Source: Ostrinia nubilalis (Eukaryota > Arthropoda > Insecta > Lepidoptera > Crambidae). Taken from it: 64,000 nt of DNA. Below, piece after piece: positions 23,432 through 35,518 of this stretch. How positions within the stretch are numbered: position 1 is the stretch's first letter; each line of letters opens with the position of its first letter. Below the pieces are notes generated by a model, which saw only the letters and a list, made by a program, of their open reading frames with translations, was not told the origin of the DNA and ran no database searches. The stretch covers positions 12,832,501 through 12,896,500 of the forward strand of contig NC_087090.1 of assembly GCF_963855985.1 (NCBI RefSeq). Reading direction: 5' to 3'. The position numbers and the translations under genes were made by a program.

Positions 23432-24301
23432 TAGGGTTTCTGATTTCTCGACTTATTTTTTTTCTCGAGTTTCGGGAATTCTCGAGGCCAAAGTCTCGAG
23501 TTTTCTCGGGTCTCGAGTCTTTTAATTAAAACTGTTGAAATCGGTTGAAATTTAATAAAAACACGGGTTTTTATTAATGTTATAATGTGTCTGGGTTATA
23601 ATCAATAATACTGTAAAGTTTCAACAAAATCCGTTCAGTAGTTTTTGCGTGAAACAGTAACAAACATCCAGACATCCAAACTTTCGCATTTATAATATTA
23701 GTAGGATAATTATAACTTAATAATTAACTAAAGGAACAAAAGTCATAAAGTCGCGTGTACTTTAAGGAATAACCATTTATATTAATAACCATAAATATCT
23801 GGAGCTCCAATTGAATCACTTGTTTTCCAAAGAACACAAGTCCAAATTAATTGTTAAATTACGATAATAAACCTACATTTACAAACAAAAAAAAACTTTT
23901 AAATAAATTTTTAAACTTAAAGATAACGACTTGAATAAACGTATTTACGAGTACCTAAACTAACAGTTAACAAAAATTTTTCAGTCTTTAAATCAGTCAG
24001 TTATACAAACATAATAAAATATAGCATACTCGTAGGTGAACATTATTGGTTTCGGTTAAGATCATTACTTGCAAATCAAATTAGTTAAAAAAAAGGAAAG
24101 ACTAGGCCAGTCTAAACGCAACGTTAACCTATTAAATAATTAAAAACTTACTTTTGTCTAAGAAAATAGGCTTTCAAAAAAATTAAAGCTTCAAAATCGA
24201 AACTCGAGAATTCTCGAGCTCCGGTATTTTTTTTCTCGTCTCGAATGAAGCCAAATTTCTCGAGTTTTCTCGAGTTCGAGAAAGCTCGAGCAGAAACCCT
24301 A
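23432..24301. mobile_element. hAT-like non-autonomous element with 8-bp target duplication
   Basis: The ends are TAGGGTTTCTG (23432) and CAGAAACCCTA (ending 24301). They are flanked by identical 8-bp copies of GTATTCAA at 23424-23431 and 24302-24309. An 8-bp duplication and YAGGG ends are typical of hAT transposons. Both subterminal regions are packed with tctcgag-type motifs, probable transposase binding sites. There is no transposase frame. A Helitron-like end is nested at about 23600-23708. Confidence 0.85.
23600..23708 (-). repeat. Helitron-like terminal fragment inside the hAT-like element
   Basis: tactgtaaagtttcaacaaa, gttcagtagtttttgcgtga and tttataatattagtaggat match one end of the family seen at 14275-14700 and 40809-41948. 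Confidence 0.6.
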
Positions 24302-24700
24302 GTATTCAATTAATACAGCCATTATGACTTAACTGTCTTCAATAAACACAGTTATTTGTTACGCAATAAAAAAGCTTGCACAAAACTTAATTTTTCAATC
24401 AATTTAATTTTATTTATTCTACACACACTGAATATGTATTTTTTTTAGTTACAAAAGACTGTCATTATCATAAATTCATTTGGTTTTATGACAATAACTA
24501 GGTTAACAACAATTTAATATTATAATTTTCTTATTACATAAATACGAGTAATATTTATCATAGGTAAGCGTTATAGAGCCATGGTTTCAGTTAGTTCTTT
24601 TGGTAACTTTGTTCTTCAAAACGTCTTTTGTGCAGGTTCATCGAAAAATAGTAAAATTGTAAAAGATCGTCTTTTGTGCTGGTTAAGTATTCATTGAAAA

Positions 24701-24971
24701 AACCGACTCCAAAAAACCTACACTAAAAAGTAGAAAAATAATTACTAATTACCTACTTATTTATTAGGACGAATTAATATTTATGTAGGTATACCATGAT
24801 TGATACTTCTGGAGTCGGTGCCAAGATTATGAAACATGTAAAGTTTGCCTGCACCGACTCCAAAAGTATCAATCATGGTATACCTACATAAATATTAATT
24901 CGTCCTAATAAATAAGTAGGTAATTAGTAATTATTTTTCTACTTTTTAGTGTAGGTTTTTTGGAGTCGGTT
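24701..24971. repeat. Near-perfect palindrome, 121-nt arms and 29-nt spacer
   Basis: Arms 24701-24821 and 24851-24971 are reverse complements with very few mismatches (for example c/t near 24809). Each arm is itself bounded by accgactcc and ggagtcggt in opposite orientation, so a short element seems to have been duplicated head to head. Confidence 0.92.
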
Positions 24972-25201
24972 TTATTTTTTTTTATAAAATTTTACTTATT
25001 TCTTGCTTTTTAGTTAACTAATTATTACCTTGATGATTGTTACCACTGAAGGTAGGCAGTACATTGAGACCATATTCTTCATGTCTAGTGTAAAATAATA
25101 TTCCCTACAAAATACAGGTTACCATATAGGAAACCTAAAAAGACCTTAAACCGTCAGCCCACCTTAAAAACATGATAGAATACAACTGTTGGTCTATTTG
25201 T

Positions 25202-25475
25202 ACCTATAATATTTAAAGAATTATCCTCCAACTCCTAAGCATTAAGGAGTTGTACCTACCATGACCAGTTCATCATGATGAGATGATGAATATCTGATGT
25301 AAACACTTGAATAACTTTAGAAACTATACTTATCTATAAAATTAAAAGAATTATCTTCCAATTCCTAAGTATTAAGGAGTTTTACCTTCTATCATCAGCT
25401 CATCAATATGAGATGATGATTTCCAGGAGCAAATACTTGAATAAGTTAAGAAAAAGTTTGAAAAACGATATACGT
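25202..25475. repeat. Diverged tandem duplication, about 130-bp unit
   Basis: aaagaattatcctccaactc…attaaggagtt…gagatgatga at 25215 recurs as aaagaattatcttccaattc…attaaggagtt…gagatgatga at 25345. It lies inside the accgactcc-ended element. Confidence 0.75.
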
Positions 25476-25699
25476 GCCTATAAAATTTGAGGGTTGCCCT
25501 CGATTTCCCTAGGATCCCATCATCAGATCCTAACTTGGTGACAATGGGACCACCTCAGAAGTGTACCCTATCGAACAAAAAAAGAATTTTGAAAATCGGT
25601 CCACAATTGACGGAGTAATCGGTGAACATACATAGAAAAAAAAAAAAAACATACAGTCGAACATATAACCTCCTCCTTTTTTGAAGTCGGTTAAAAATA

Positions 25700-27629
25700 G
25701 TAAAACCCAGTTTGAAAAAACAGTTAACTGCAGCTAATTGCTCATCTATAGAGACTAAATGTCAGTACAAAGGTCGTTAGCTGATGTGATGTTTTAATTT
25801 CGTCTCATTTTCCATTTGCCTTTGTGTGTCACACTCGAACGGGGGAAGACTGAATGTGACGTCATTAGTTATCCTATCTTTGTGGTGCTTTTCTCTTCAT
25901 TTGCGAGGATCTCGTTCGGAAATTAACAGATGAGTTGATGAGGCGCCGTGGGCAATGTGGATTCGGTGTACGTTTGGTATTTTTGCAAACTAGTGAAGTA
26001 TCGTTCTTTGCGCCACGGCTTCATACGCTGAGTGAAGACGGTTTTGGTGTCTTCCTAGTTTATCAGAATGAGGTTTTCCTTAAATATTATTTGGTAATTC
26101 ATAAATATCCGGCCAATTCAGATCTGACATAATTACGGTACTCTCTGTACCGTAATTATGTCAGATCTGAATTACAATAAAATTACAAAGCTAAATGTAA
26201 CTGGTATCGTAAAGGATAGAGAAAATCCTTCATTATCAGTCAACATTCACGCCAATTTTAGTGCTATAAGGTTTTATTTTAAAATAACTTTTCCGACCAT
26301 CCGTACATTTTATAGTGATGTCATATAACGTCGGCAATTTTGCATACCAGAGCTTACGGACTAAAATCACCCCAATGATTCAAACAGGTTCAGTTTACCT
26401 GTCACAAGTCTACATTCGTCTGTGTAAGTGTAACCATGCGAGAACCCTGAACATTACCGCACATTGCTCAGACGGCTCCCATTATTCGTCGATTTAAAAA
26501 ACAAATGCAACCACCGTTGTCGCCGACTCATTTAATCGCCGCATTCATGCAAAGTGCATCTCTTACATGTAAAACAGTCCCAGCGGGTATTTAAATTTTC
26601 GCCTTTCCCCGTAATTCGCCGAGCAGACAAAGGCTCTCACATGTACATGCATTTTATCTTACACCTGCACCGAAGGCACTGCGGCGTGAAAATTGAAAAT
26701 AACGACACTTAAAACTGTTAGCGGCCGAAACTTTAAACAGCATGCAAATATTTGCGAGGAAAATTGTGCGTTGGAATTTTTAAATACACGGAAAGCGGCA
26801 CAAAAAGTAAATTGTTTAATTACCCCTTTTACACGGGCAAAGATTTTGCAATATTGCCACTAAAGCGTGGTTGGAGAGCTTTTAAAATTTACATTTTGGG
26901 GTAAATTAATCAAAGCTTTATTCTTAAAGTTTAGTCATGGAAACAATATGTTTAAGGGATTGCGGTTAATATTTTTGCGGAAATAAGACCTCAAATATCT
27001 GCAAATACTATATCTAATTAGTTGCAGTTAAAAGTTCGGAAAAGCTATATGCTTCTTTTGAACTTCATACCAATCGAATGAATGAGAAATAATACCAAAA
27101 AACCATCTCCCACAGATAGACACTTTAATCCCATTCACGAAGAAGAAAAACGCTGGGAAAATCAAAGCCACCTTCGATTCGAAAATAGTGGTGTTGAGTC
27201 AACAAACGAATTTCCGATGTGTCAGAGCAAATCTCTAGCCGACAATACGAATGGCAGTAAAATCCTCCGTCGGGAGTTAGCGGTGGTTCGATGGGTGAGC
27301 TACTTTCCCTTACTACGAATTAAAAGTGTAATAATTTAAGCTTTAACGTCCCATTAAAAGTAAAAGGGAGAAATACGGGTCCATTAACATAAAAATTGTC
27401 GCACTGAGATCCGTATTTCTCTTTCTCTCTCTCTTTAACACGAAAAGTATTTGTTTTCTTATATTTTTTTTTGTTTTCTTCAATTTTCTTGTATTTGGAT
27501 GAGTATGTGCCAAACCATATTAGTCATATGATATTAGCATAGCAAACCTGAAGCTGAAGAAAATCGAACTTTCGAAGAAAATCGACTACCTGAAGCGGAA
27601 GAAAATCGAAAATCGAATTTCAGCAAACC
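25700..27629. other. Intergenic; regulatory-looking block, no gene
   Basis: 26490-26900 has balanced composition (gccgactcatttaatcgccg, cagcatgcaaatatttgcga) and may be regulatory. A (ct)n microsatellite sits at about 27418-27437, and short gaagaaaatcga repeats at 27555-27615. No coding exon seen. Confidence 0.35.
26116..26172. repeat. Perfect 25-bp-arm hairpin with a 7-nt loop
   Basis: The arms 26116-26140 and 26148-26172 are exact reverse complements (the left arm begins attcagatctgacataatta), with loop ctctctg. It could be a palindromic repeat remnant or a hairpin RNA; nothing else supports either. Confidence 0.9.
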
Positions 27630-27632
27630 TAA

Positions 27633-27810
27633 GGTCCTTTTCACACGTCCCGGTTGCCGGCTATCCGGCGCCGGGTACCCGGTGGTGAAGTGTATGGGCA
27701 TGCCGGATTAATTACGCCGGAACATGTGAAAGCTACGTACCATGCCCATACACTTCACCACCGGATACCCGGCGCCGGTAAGCCGGCAACCGGGACGTGT
27801 GAAAAGGACC
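27633..27810. mobile_element. Harbinger-like MITE with TAA target duplications
   Basis: 178 bp. The ends are GGTCCTTTTCACACGTCCCG and its inverse, flanked by TAA at 27630-27632 and 27811-27813. A TWA duplication with GG…TTTCACACG ends fits PIF/Harbinger. Inverted arms extend inward through ccggttgccggc and ccatacacttcaccac, making a strong GC-rich stem. Unusually little divergence between arms suggests recent activity. Confidence 0.85.
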
Positions 27811-27814
27811 TAAA

Positions 27815-30430
27815 GCTGAAGAAAATTATTATTTTAAATCCCATGGTAGGGGCAACTCCATAAGCTGTGAAAACACGTCTACCTTCCGCAGTTTTTGAGA
27901 GGATCCAGTAAAATGTAATTTGCTCGATAAGCCGCCATTTAGCGCCGGACTGCCGCGATAGAGATCTGGTGGGGTGGCGTGTCCTTCTGTTGGTGAAAAA
28001 ACTGGACCAGATAAGGTTATGGTCGAGCTTGTTAATCGGTCTATCAGTGTTACAAATCGTGCGACTTATTTGCGGTTTTTGTGGTGAGATAAAGTGGTCG
28101 CGTGTTTTTTTGTCTGCGACGAAGTGCTGATAGAGCAGATAATGTGGTCGCCCTATACATCTGGTAAGCTGGTTTGCTTTATTAGTTGTTATTGATGTTA
28201 AGTTTTTTTTAGTTGCTAAAAACCCATAGTATGTTTTTACGTTTAAACATGATTTTTCACTGAAAATGTTAAAGCAAATTTTCTTATAAAGTGTCTGTTC
28301 TATTGGATCTATTGAATAATATTATAATAGGGAACTCTAAAAAAAGCAATGAAAATTCATGTTAGAGCATAAGTGTACCTGTTTAGGCAATGATGGTTAG
28401 TTAAACCAGTTAAACGCAAAATGGCTTAAAACTTTCATGTATATTTGAGTTGTAACAACAACAAAAGTTAAATGTAATAGTTCAAAAGCACCGGCACCGG
28501 TCAGGGCATGTCATGTCATGCCATTGTGCTTTAGCGGCGTTGAGGCCCGGGCCTAAATAATTATTGAAGTCCGTCGCAGTCGCAGTTACTTAATTTTCAA
28601 TGGGACCAACAGCAGCAGCCGTCATCGCGCCAGGTGGACGCTTTCAGCTCCAAAACTCCTGTTTGCTAAACTCCTCCTATTTATTTTAGATCCCATTGTA
28701 CTCGCTCCAACGCTTTGTCGGGAAATAGCCCTCTTGCGTACCGCCGCTTTGTTAATTTTATTAATACCTGAAACATTTATAAAACCGCGCACCGAATTCA
28801 TGAGTTTTATTGTTGAGCAGAGTAATGTTCTCTAAATGAGGCGCGCGGATTCCGAAATTCACCCCGGATTTACACATTTAATTTATGCAGCTTATTTTAT
28901 GATCGCACACATGCGAGCACCTGTAATATCTTATATTAAATTGTCGGAATAGCTGTTTGACCCGTGAAACAAAGGGGTAATCCGTTTCGCTCTGTTCAAA
29001 GGAGGAAGATATTTATGTTGATCCGTAAAGTCGGATTGCGCGTAAATAGCTGGGTTGTTCTGACCAACAAAAGAATTTAATAAGCTGGGGCGGGGCAGGG
29101 CGCGGGCCGTAAGCTTATTAGAGGAGACCGCGGCCGCGGCCGAGACGTACTAGGGGTACCTTCGTGTTTGCTCTGTTCATGAATGTCAACGGCTGGTCCC
29201 GCGCAGAGTCAATACGAGGCTCGTGCGCCCGCTTAAACATTAAACAGCTCCCAATGTTTAGCGTCGACGCAAATTAAAATAGGCTTTATGCGAAATCTAA
29301 TTTGCGAAGAGAACCCGTTTGAGAACCACCCTGTTGGAGAAGGTGTGTTTGTATTGGAAATGGAATTAATTCAGCTTTTAAGTTGTTATAATGATATTAT
29401 TTGGAGAGCCCGCGACGGTTTCAGCCTTTGTAAATATACCTTGAACCTGTTGATGATGTGCCATTGTCTTAAAGAAAGTTAATATTTGAGTTGATATCTA
29501 GTGTAGATTTTAATAAGAGCTTTCTACTTGATTATTAAAATTTTCTAGCGTTAAGAGTCGCATCTGAAACTAAAAACCTTCAACTTGGTTTATTAAGTAA
29601 GATAAGAAAATATATTTAAAATTAATTTATCTTTGAATACTTAGTTCCCTAGTACAGGAAAACTAGAGTAAATAATGTTTACTAGGTAGTGTTTTAAACT
29701 TTCATGGTCACTTATCACTTCGGAGGCTCCTAAATAAGGTACATGGTAGCAATGCCGTTAATAAATATTATTCTAATATTTATGTAAGATACACAAACCA
29801 GAGTAAGTAAATATTTATGGTATGAGTAAATAAGATGTAACTTCAAAATTACCGTCTTAATTTATGAACAAACATAAATCACGGACCGTGAACGCACATG
29901 ATTAATTCGCAAAGATGTCGGGCGCTTTCACTCAACTCTATCATGGGTATTTCAAAACAAACATTAGACGAGTAGGCAATGAACTAGCTTACATTAAATA
30001 AAACTGTATTAAAGATTCAGAGAGGGTTCGTTAAGTTACACCTAACCGCAGGTGGAGCGGAGCCTTTGCCGCGATGATGAATAAGTCACGACCATGGAGG
30101 TAGAGACGTGGATAAGACATGCTAGAGAAGTCAGTCAAACCTAGAAGAGTGCCTACTTAACTTTGTAACTCCGAATCAAACTACGAGTATGATCTTTGTG
30201 ATCATAAGAGGCTACCTAATAGTTCTGTAAGTAATTGATATTATGTGTAGTATTCATATTACAATTTATACATAAACTATCTGACCCAGCGAACTGCGAA
30301 CTACGACATGGTGGACAACCAGTTCATGGTGAAAATGGTGGAAGATTTTTTTAAATAGGTCCAGTACTATCGAAACCTATTCAAAATATACAATCAAATC
30401 TTTCTTCTTTATAATATTAACGTAGACATC
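27815..30430. other. Intergenic; several GC-rich non-coding blocks
   Basis: Candidate regulatory stretches at 28540-28960 and 29080-29280 (gagaccgcggccgcggccga, ctcgtgcgcccgcttaaaca). Neither strand gives a recognisable protein. 29480-30430 is AT-rich and featureless. Confidence 0.3.
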
Positions 30431-30435
30431 ACGTA

Positions 30436-30502
30436 CGTACCACGTACCATCAGGTGATCCGTCTGCTCGTTTGCCTCCTATCCCATAAAAAAAAAAAAGA
30501 CA
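30436..30502. repeat. LINE 3'-end fragment
   Basis: accatcaggtgatccgtctg then ctcgtttgcctcctatccca followed by an A-run is a familiar lepidopteran CR1/Jockey-type 3'-UTR fragment. Only about 65 bp remain. Confidence 0.55.
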
Positions 30503-31289
30503 AAAATAGTAAGTCACACAAACACAACTTGATTAAAAATTGAAGATAAAATCGAATGATTATCCTAAAGAAACCTAAATTAAAACTGCTTAGGTACAAA
30601 TAGTGTAAAGAAGTAATCAAGCAAGTTTCATACAATTATCTCCATTAGTTTCATTTTAGCAATAAAGCTGAAAAATTCGAAAGAAACATTTTTTCCTTTC
30701 TTGTCACTTCTAGAAAAACCGAGACTATTTTTCGGGCACATGCCATTGCATTCTGTATGTTAAAGGAGCCCGGATATTTTGATAGGCAACAATTTTATTT
30801 GCAGCCATTTTAGCGTCAGTCAGTCGTAAAGCGAGTATCATATCCTTTCGGTTTGGACGTAAAGCGGGACTCTTTATGAAAATGGGGAATACTTTAGAGG
30901 AACTTGTTTCGTTTTACAACTAAATCTACGTGATGCTGAGACTGGCGTTTATAGGAATTTATTTTTATTAATAATAGTGTTTGTATTTCTCAGCCTATAA
31001 TATGTATGTTTTTTTACTTACCCATTCATTACTATTACTTTCGTAGGAAATCGTCAGGCCGACCTTTTTTCCAGCCTGCCTTTGAGTGTTTTGGGGAGCA
31101 TAGAATCTATTATTGAATGATTTGGGTTTGGACTTGTTTTTTATACGATTTGAATTAGGTACCTACCTACATGGAATAACGTCTGTTATTATAAGCTCTA
31201 AAAGCTGCATAAGTAATCGCAATGTAAAGTGAAGATTACACGGTTAACTTTTGAATACTGAGCAGTGTCTCGTGTCTCCGACCCGCCGT

Positions 31290-31750
31290 AATAAAGTTAG
31301 GCCGCCGCAGGCGCCGGTCAAAAGCTTTGATTCAAGCTTCAAACGACGTGAAGTAAACACTCCTACAGCTTGACAAAAACTCGTCTAGGACGTCACAAAA
31401 AATGTGTTCATAACAAAAATATCACTGCAATGAAAATCGCCCGTCGCTATAGTCTAAGCGCGTCTCTATCAACTCACAATTTTGTAAGAATGTGACAGCA
31501 TTCAAGACGCTATGCTTAAACCCTTTAAACGTTTAGAGGTTCACAAATGTTTGGTATCCAGCAAAAAGCCAGCGAGTTGGCGGTACAAAATTGTGGGCAA
31601 ACTTGTCCTTTGTTGCTTGCAGTAAATATCGAATTTTCAACCTCGTGGCGTGTCTCTAGCCTGTTAATCGGGTTAGGTCGCCGCAGACCACGGGTCAAAG
31701 GACCACGGCCCTTTGACTCAGTCTTCAAATATTTGCGACGCCGCAACCTC
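31290..31750. promoter_or_regulatory. Candidate enhancer block with a DR1-like nuclear-receptor site
   Basis: GGGTCAAAGGACCA at 31692-31705 fits the direct-repeat-1 half sites bound by HNF4/RXR-type receptors. A related stretch (gttaggccgccgcaggcgcc ggtcaaaag) lies about 380 bp upstream near 31297, suggesting a diverged duplicated module. No coding potential. Function is inference. Confidence 0.25.
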
Positions 31751-32299
31751 GCATTATTTTCAGCACAAACACTCATAATCCGGACTCCGAAACTCCGGCT
31801 CGCTCGCCAAATTCCGGACGAATGCCTTTTTATCTTTGATAGTTGTTTTGCGTACGTTTAACGTGGTTGGCTTTTGGATACCGTTGGGTAGAGTTGCCAG
31901 ATCTTGGGGTTTTAATAGTGAGAGCAAGGGGTGCATAAGTAGGCAAAGCATGGTTTGTAAATTATGTCGAATGGATGAAAATCAGTTTTTAGACTAGGTC
32001 TCTGTTAATTACGTGAGAGGGGTTGTTTTTCCATCTATAACTGCAGTGAGATTACATCATAAATGAATCTGTAAAATGATTTAAAAACTCTTAGAAAGAC
32101 AATTAAGTAATGTAAATTTTAGCTTAAAATTAATTTCGTATTCCTACCGCACCGAGTCTCTAAAAGCATTCAATTTATTCCAGTTCAAATAGAGTTACAA
32201 CCTCTTTAAGATTTCTGGAATGTGAACTGCGCATTGCTAAAGCGGTTTGATCATGATAAATCGTTAATTTCAAACTAAAATATGACCAAGTATTTCATT

Positions 32300-33010
32300 A
32301 TGATCTATGAATATATTCAAATGATGCAAATCTCAGTCGGCGTTTGTGTAAATTAATGCCATGTACTCGTCGATATGAAGCCGCACGATCGGTACACAAC
32401 ATTAAATGATTTCGAAACTCGCAGCTAATCGGAACACTCCAGATTAACCAGATTAAACCTACAACGTTTGCCGTCGCGTGCAGATATTTGCTTGTCAGCG
32501 TGTTTAATATTGATAGCGGATGCAGCGCGGTCCCAAGGCGAACATTGTAAAGCAACAGTGCCGACGTATTTGCGAGATACGACACGGCGCAGAGCGACTG
32601 GCGGCTTTGAAATGCGCTGAAATAAGTTTGACTGCGGCACAACGTCGATAGAGTTATCTCGAACGTGAACGAACGTTTGGTCAGTGATAAACAAATGCGC
32701 ATCGTCCAGGGGATTCCGAAAATCCACTTACCCTTCACTCAAAGGCGCCTCAACTCAAAATGCCAGCTCTCATAAATATCAGAGCAGCCGCCGCGAAAAC
32801 AATTTCTTGCAAATCTTCGTTCACACGTCGCTCCCGGTGGCTGTGGCTAACACAATTTTATTCAAGCATAAAAAACGAGCTCATCATGCAAACGCCAAAG
32901 TCGTGGGACGTGGCTGCTCCGCGGTAAAACAATTTATCTGCATCGACGGAATTACGGCGGTGCGCTGTGAATAAAATATGTCGCCGGCTGTCAGTCGGGA
33001 CGAAGACGTT
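32300..33010. promoter_or_regulatory. Long complex non-coding block, candidate enhancer
   Basis: About 700 bp of balanced base composition in AT-rich surroundings. Open frames occur on both strands (32298-32738 and 32425-32727 minus, 32684-32974 plus), but none resembles a protein and they overlap each other, so composition explains them. Forkhead-like gataaacaaa (near 32686) and GATA-like agttatct (near 32651) words are present. Proposed as regulatory on composition alone. Confidence 0.25.
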
Positions 33011-35518
33011 GCAGGGGTGATGCATGGCCGCTGCCTCATCAGTGCGAAGCGCAGCGATAAAACTTTTTTTACGATGTGTATCGTGTCTAGGTCTAGTTTG
33101 TTGTAGATTGCTTCATCCAGCGCAATATCTACCGCACCACAATGGCCACACATTCACATGATTGTCTCTCCATCAGATAAATTCACTATGTATTTTTCGA
33201 TCAGAATATGGAGTCCACTCGTATTCCAGTGGCTTTCAGCTGAATCTCTTCTTAGGTTCTTTTAAGCCTTTAATATCTACATCATTTTTGGTGAATAATA
33301 GCGATTAGAGGATCTTAATTCCTCTTAAAAATAAACAAAAACCACAGAAAATGTAAGAAAGGAATTAATTGTAGAAAGAAAGACCTTAGTGTAGATGTTT
33401 GTCAGTAGTATACAACCTTTTAAAAAAAATTAAAACTCTAGACTAGTTTAGAAGTTCGAGCTAAACTTGCATTTGAAGGATTGTAGATCAACTACAAAAT
33501 TCAATCATTTTGTTTTTTTAACCATGTTGTGGGAACCCTGAAGGCAAATTTGACGGGTAGAGCGACGGGGGTTCGAAGAATTAGGCGATATTCGTGGCCA
33601 CGAGTATTTTTGCGGAGTTATTCTTCGACAATGACGAGTGTCGGACGTGGCCTCGTGACACGTGATGTCCCGACTTCTATTCCCGTTGGGAGCCACAAAC
33701 TGGAATTGTTATGGCTGTGTAACACAATTTTGTGAGATGGCCTATACATTCTTGATAGGGAAATATAGGAATGTATGACATGACATTTGGAGATAGAGGA
33801 ACGAAAAGACGAATAAATGTAAAAGCTGCTTTACTTTTCTATTCACCTAAGCATCGGTTAGGTACATGACGATTATTATTTTTATTTTTGTGAAAAAGGA
33901 GGCAACGTAGGGTACTATTATATTTAATGTTTAGGCATTATAGACAAGAGTCATGGTCATCATGCCATGAGATGCATATTTTTGTTAGCATTATTTTTAG
34001 AAATACTAACGAGTGTAATTTTATCTGATTTAATTAAATTATTAAAATAAATTACTTAAACTTTAAGCAAATAACGGTATTTTACATGCAAGGGCAAAGA
34101 TTAAAAAAAGGATTAGAGAAAAATATTATTTACCCACACCTGCGAAAACATGCCCTGAAACTCTCTCCCTAAAAAAATATTTCTTTAACAACTTCACAAC
34201 GTCTTTATTCGTTTCAGGTGCCGGTAATTCCCCCAATCATAAAATATTCCGCGTTAAATGTATGACAAGTGTATTTTCCGGGCGATTGGTCCGCCGCCCG
34301 CATGCCAACGAGCTGGTATAACCGAGCAGAATGCCTTCGTTATCGTGTTAGCGCCTTTAATAAAGAAGAACGAGGGGTCCTATTGAATTTAGTTTGCAAA
34401 AATTTGAGTTGGAACTTTGAAAAACGTTAACCGATTTCGGTCATTAAATCCAAATAGCAACTATTTTTAGTTTTGCACCGTGGCATTGAACTATAAATGC
34501 TTACCAAAAACTTCATGTGATTTTGACAAACCTAAGTAGTTTAATTTGATAACATCATCACCAGGTCATTTAGTCTCTGCAGAAGACCCTCTCTAATTTA
34601 CCAAAGGTGAATAGAGAATAAATTATTAAAGAGACTTGGGTCTAGAAACTTTTCCATGGCTATTTATTTCAGGGCACGAAATCAAATGCTCATGGACCAA
34701 TCAAAGTGAACAATTTTCATGGCCGCCTGTCCTGATGGCTCGCGTTCCGGACTGCAATGCCAGCTGCGATAGCTGATACCAGGAGGATGACCAGGTTCTA
34801 ATACCGCCGGGGGCAAACCTTACTGTGGTGGCGGTGAAGTCAGTATGAACATTTATGATGTACCTATCTGTTTAACCTATCGCTTAACCGTTTTCAATAA
34901 TTCTATTTTAGTTACTATAAAATAGTAACTTTACGTAATTCTATTTTAGTTACTATAAAATAGTAACACGTTTAGCTATGCTATCGTCTGAAAAAGTACT
35001 GCGTGCGTAGTTAACTAGTTTTATTGTAGTAAAAGACAATTCCAGTTATACAATTAAGTTCTAGCGGAATAAAATTGACAATTCTTTCGATTTTAATTCT
35101 CTTATGGATACCTGCCTTCTTACAACCGCCTACCCTACGTTTTCAGACAAACACACCAGAATCGGCACCTCAACCGCTAAATACACGGCGTAATTCTGTA
35201 GTCGCTCGAAAGGCAAACACCAGCAGACATTGTTGAAGCATTCGGTCACGGGCTCAATATTTATTTTATCAATATTCAACGTTTAAGCGCTCCCGAACAT
35301 TCGTGATAAATTGACTGAAGGCTCCAACGTCAATTTGTCTTAACTTTATCAACAAAGGTAAATCGGGAAGGTGAGGTGGAACCGTTATGTAATTTTATTA
35401 CACACACTATAGGATTTTCGTACAATAGGAATATTTCCTAGCATCGCGTCACATTTCTGTAAATTATTACGTGTGTGAGTGACTTGTGTGGACTACAATT
35501 TGGGTAATTAAGTACTTA
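33011..35518. other. Intergenic; little recognised
   Basis: AT-rich. 34740-34850 (ggctcgcgttccggactgca, ggtggcggtgaagtc) is GC-richer and unidentified. A short tandem duplication lies at 34899-34966. No gene seen. Confidence 0.35.
34899..34966. repeat. Direct duplication of a 31-bp palindrome-bearing unit
   Basis: attctattttagttactata then aaatagtaac occurs twice in a row, separated by tttacgta. Each copy contains the inverted pair ctattttagt/actataaaatag, so each can form a stem. Confidence 0.75.

Larger units (their letters stand above)
24701..25692. mobile_element. Repeat element with accgactcc/ggagtcggt ends
   Basis: The left end AACCGACTCCAAAAAA is inverted at the right end as TTTTTTGAAGTCGGTT (ending 25692). 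Inside are a palindrome (24701-24971) and a 130-bp tandem duplication. The right half (…gacggagtaatcggtgaaca, then ataacctcctccttttttga) is a sequence I know as common in Lepidoptera, but I cannot assign a superfamily. Confidence 0.6.

Noticed and set aside
32298..32738. 146-codon open frame on the minus strand
   Set aside because: It overlaps other open frames on both strands, has no recognisable motif, and is best explained by the higher GC content of the block.
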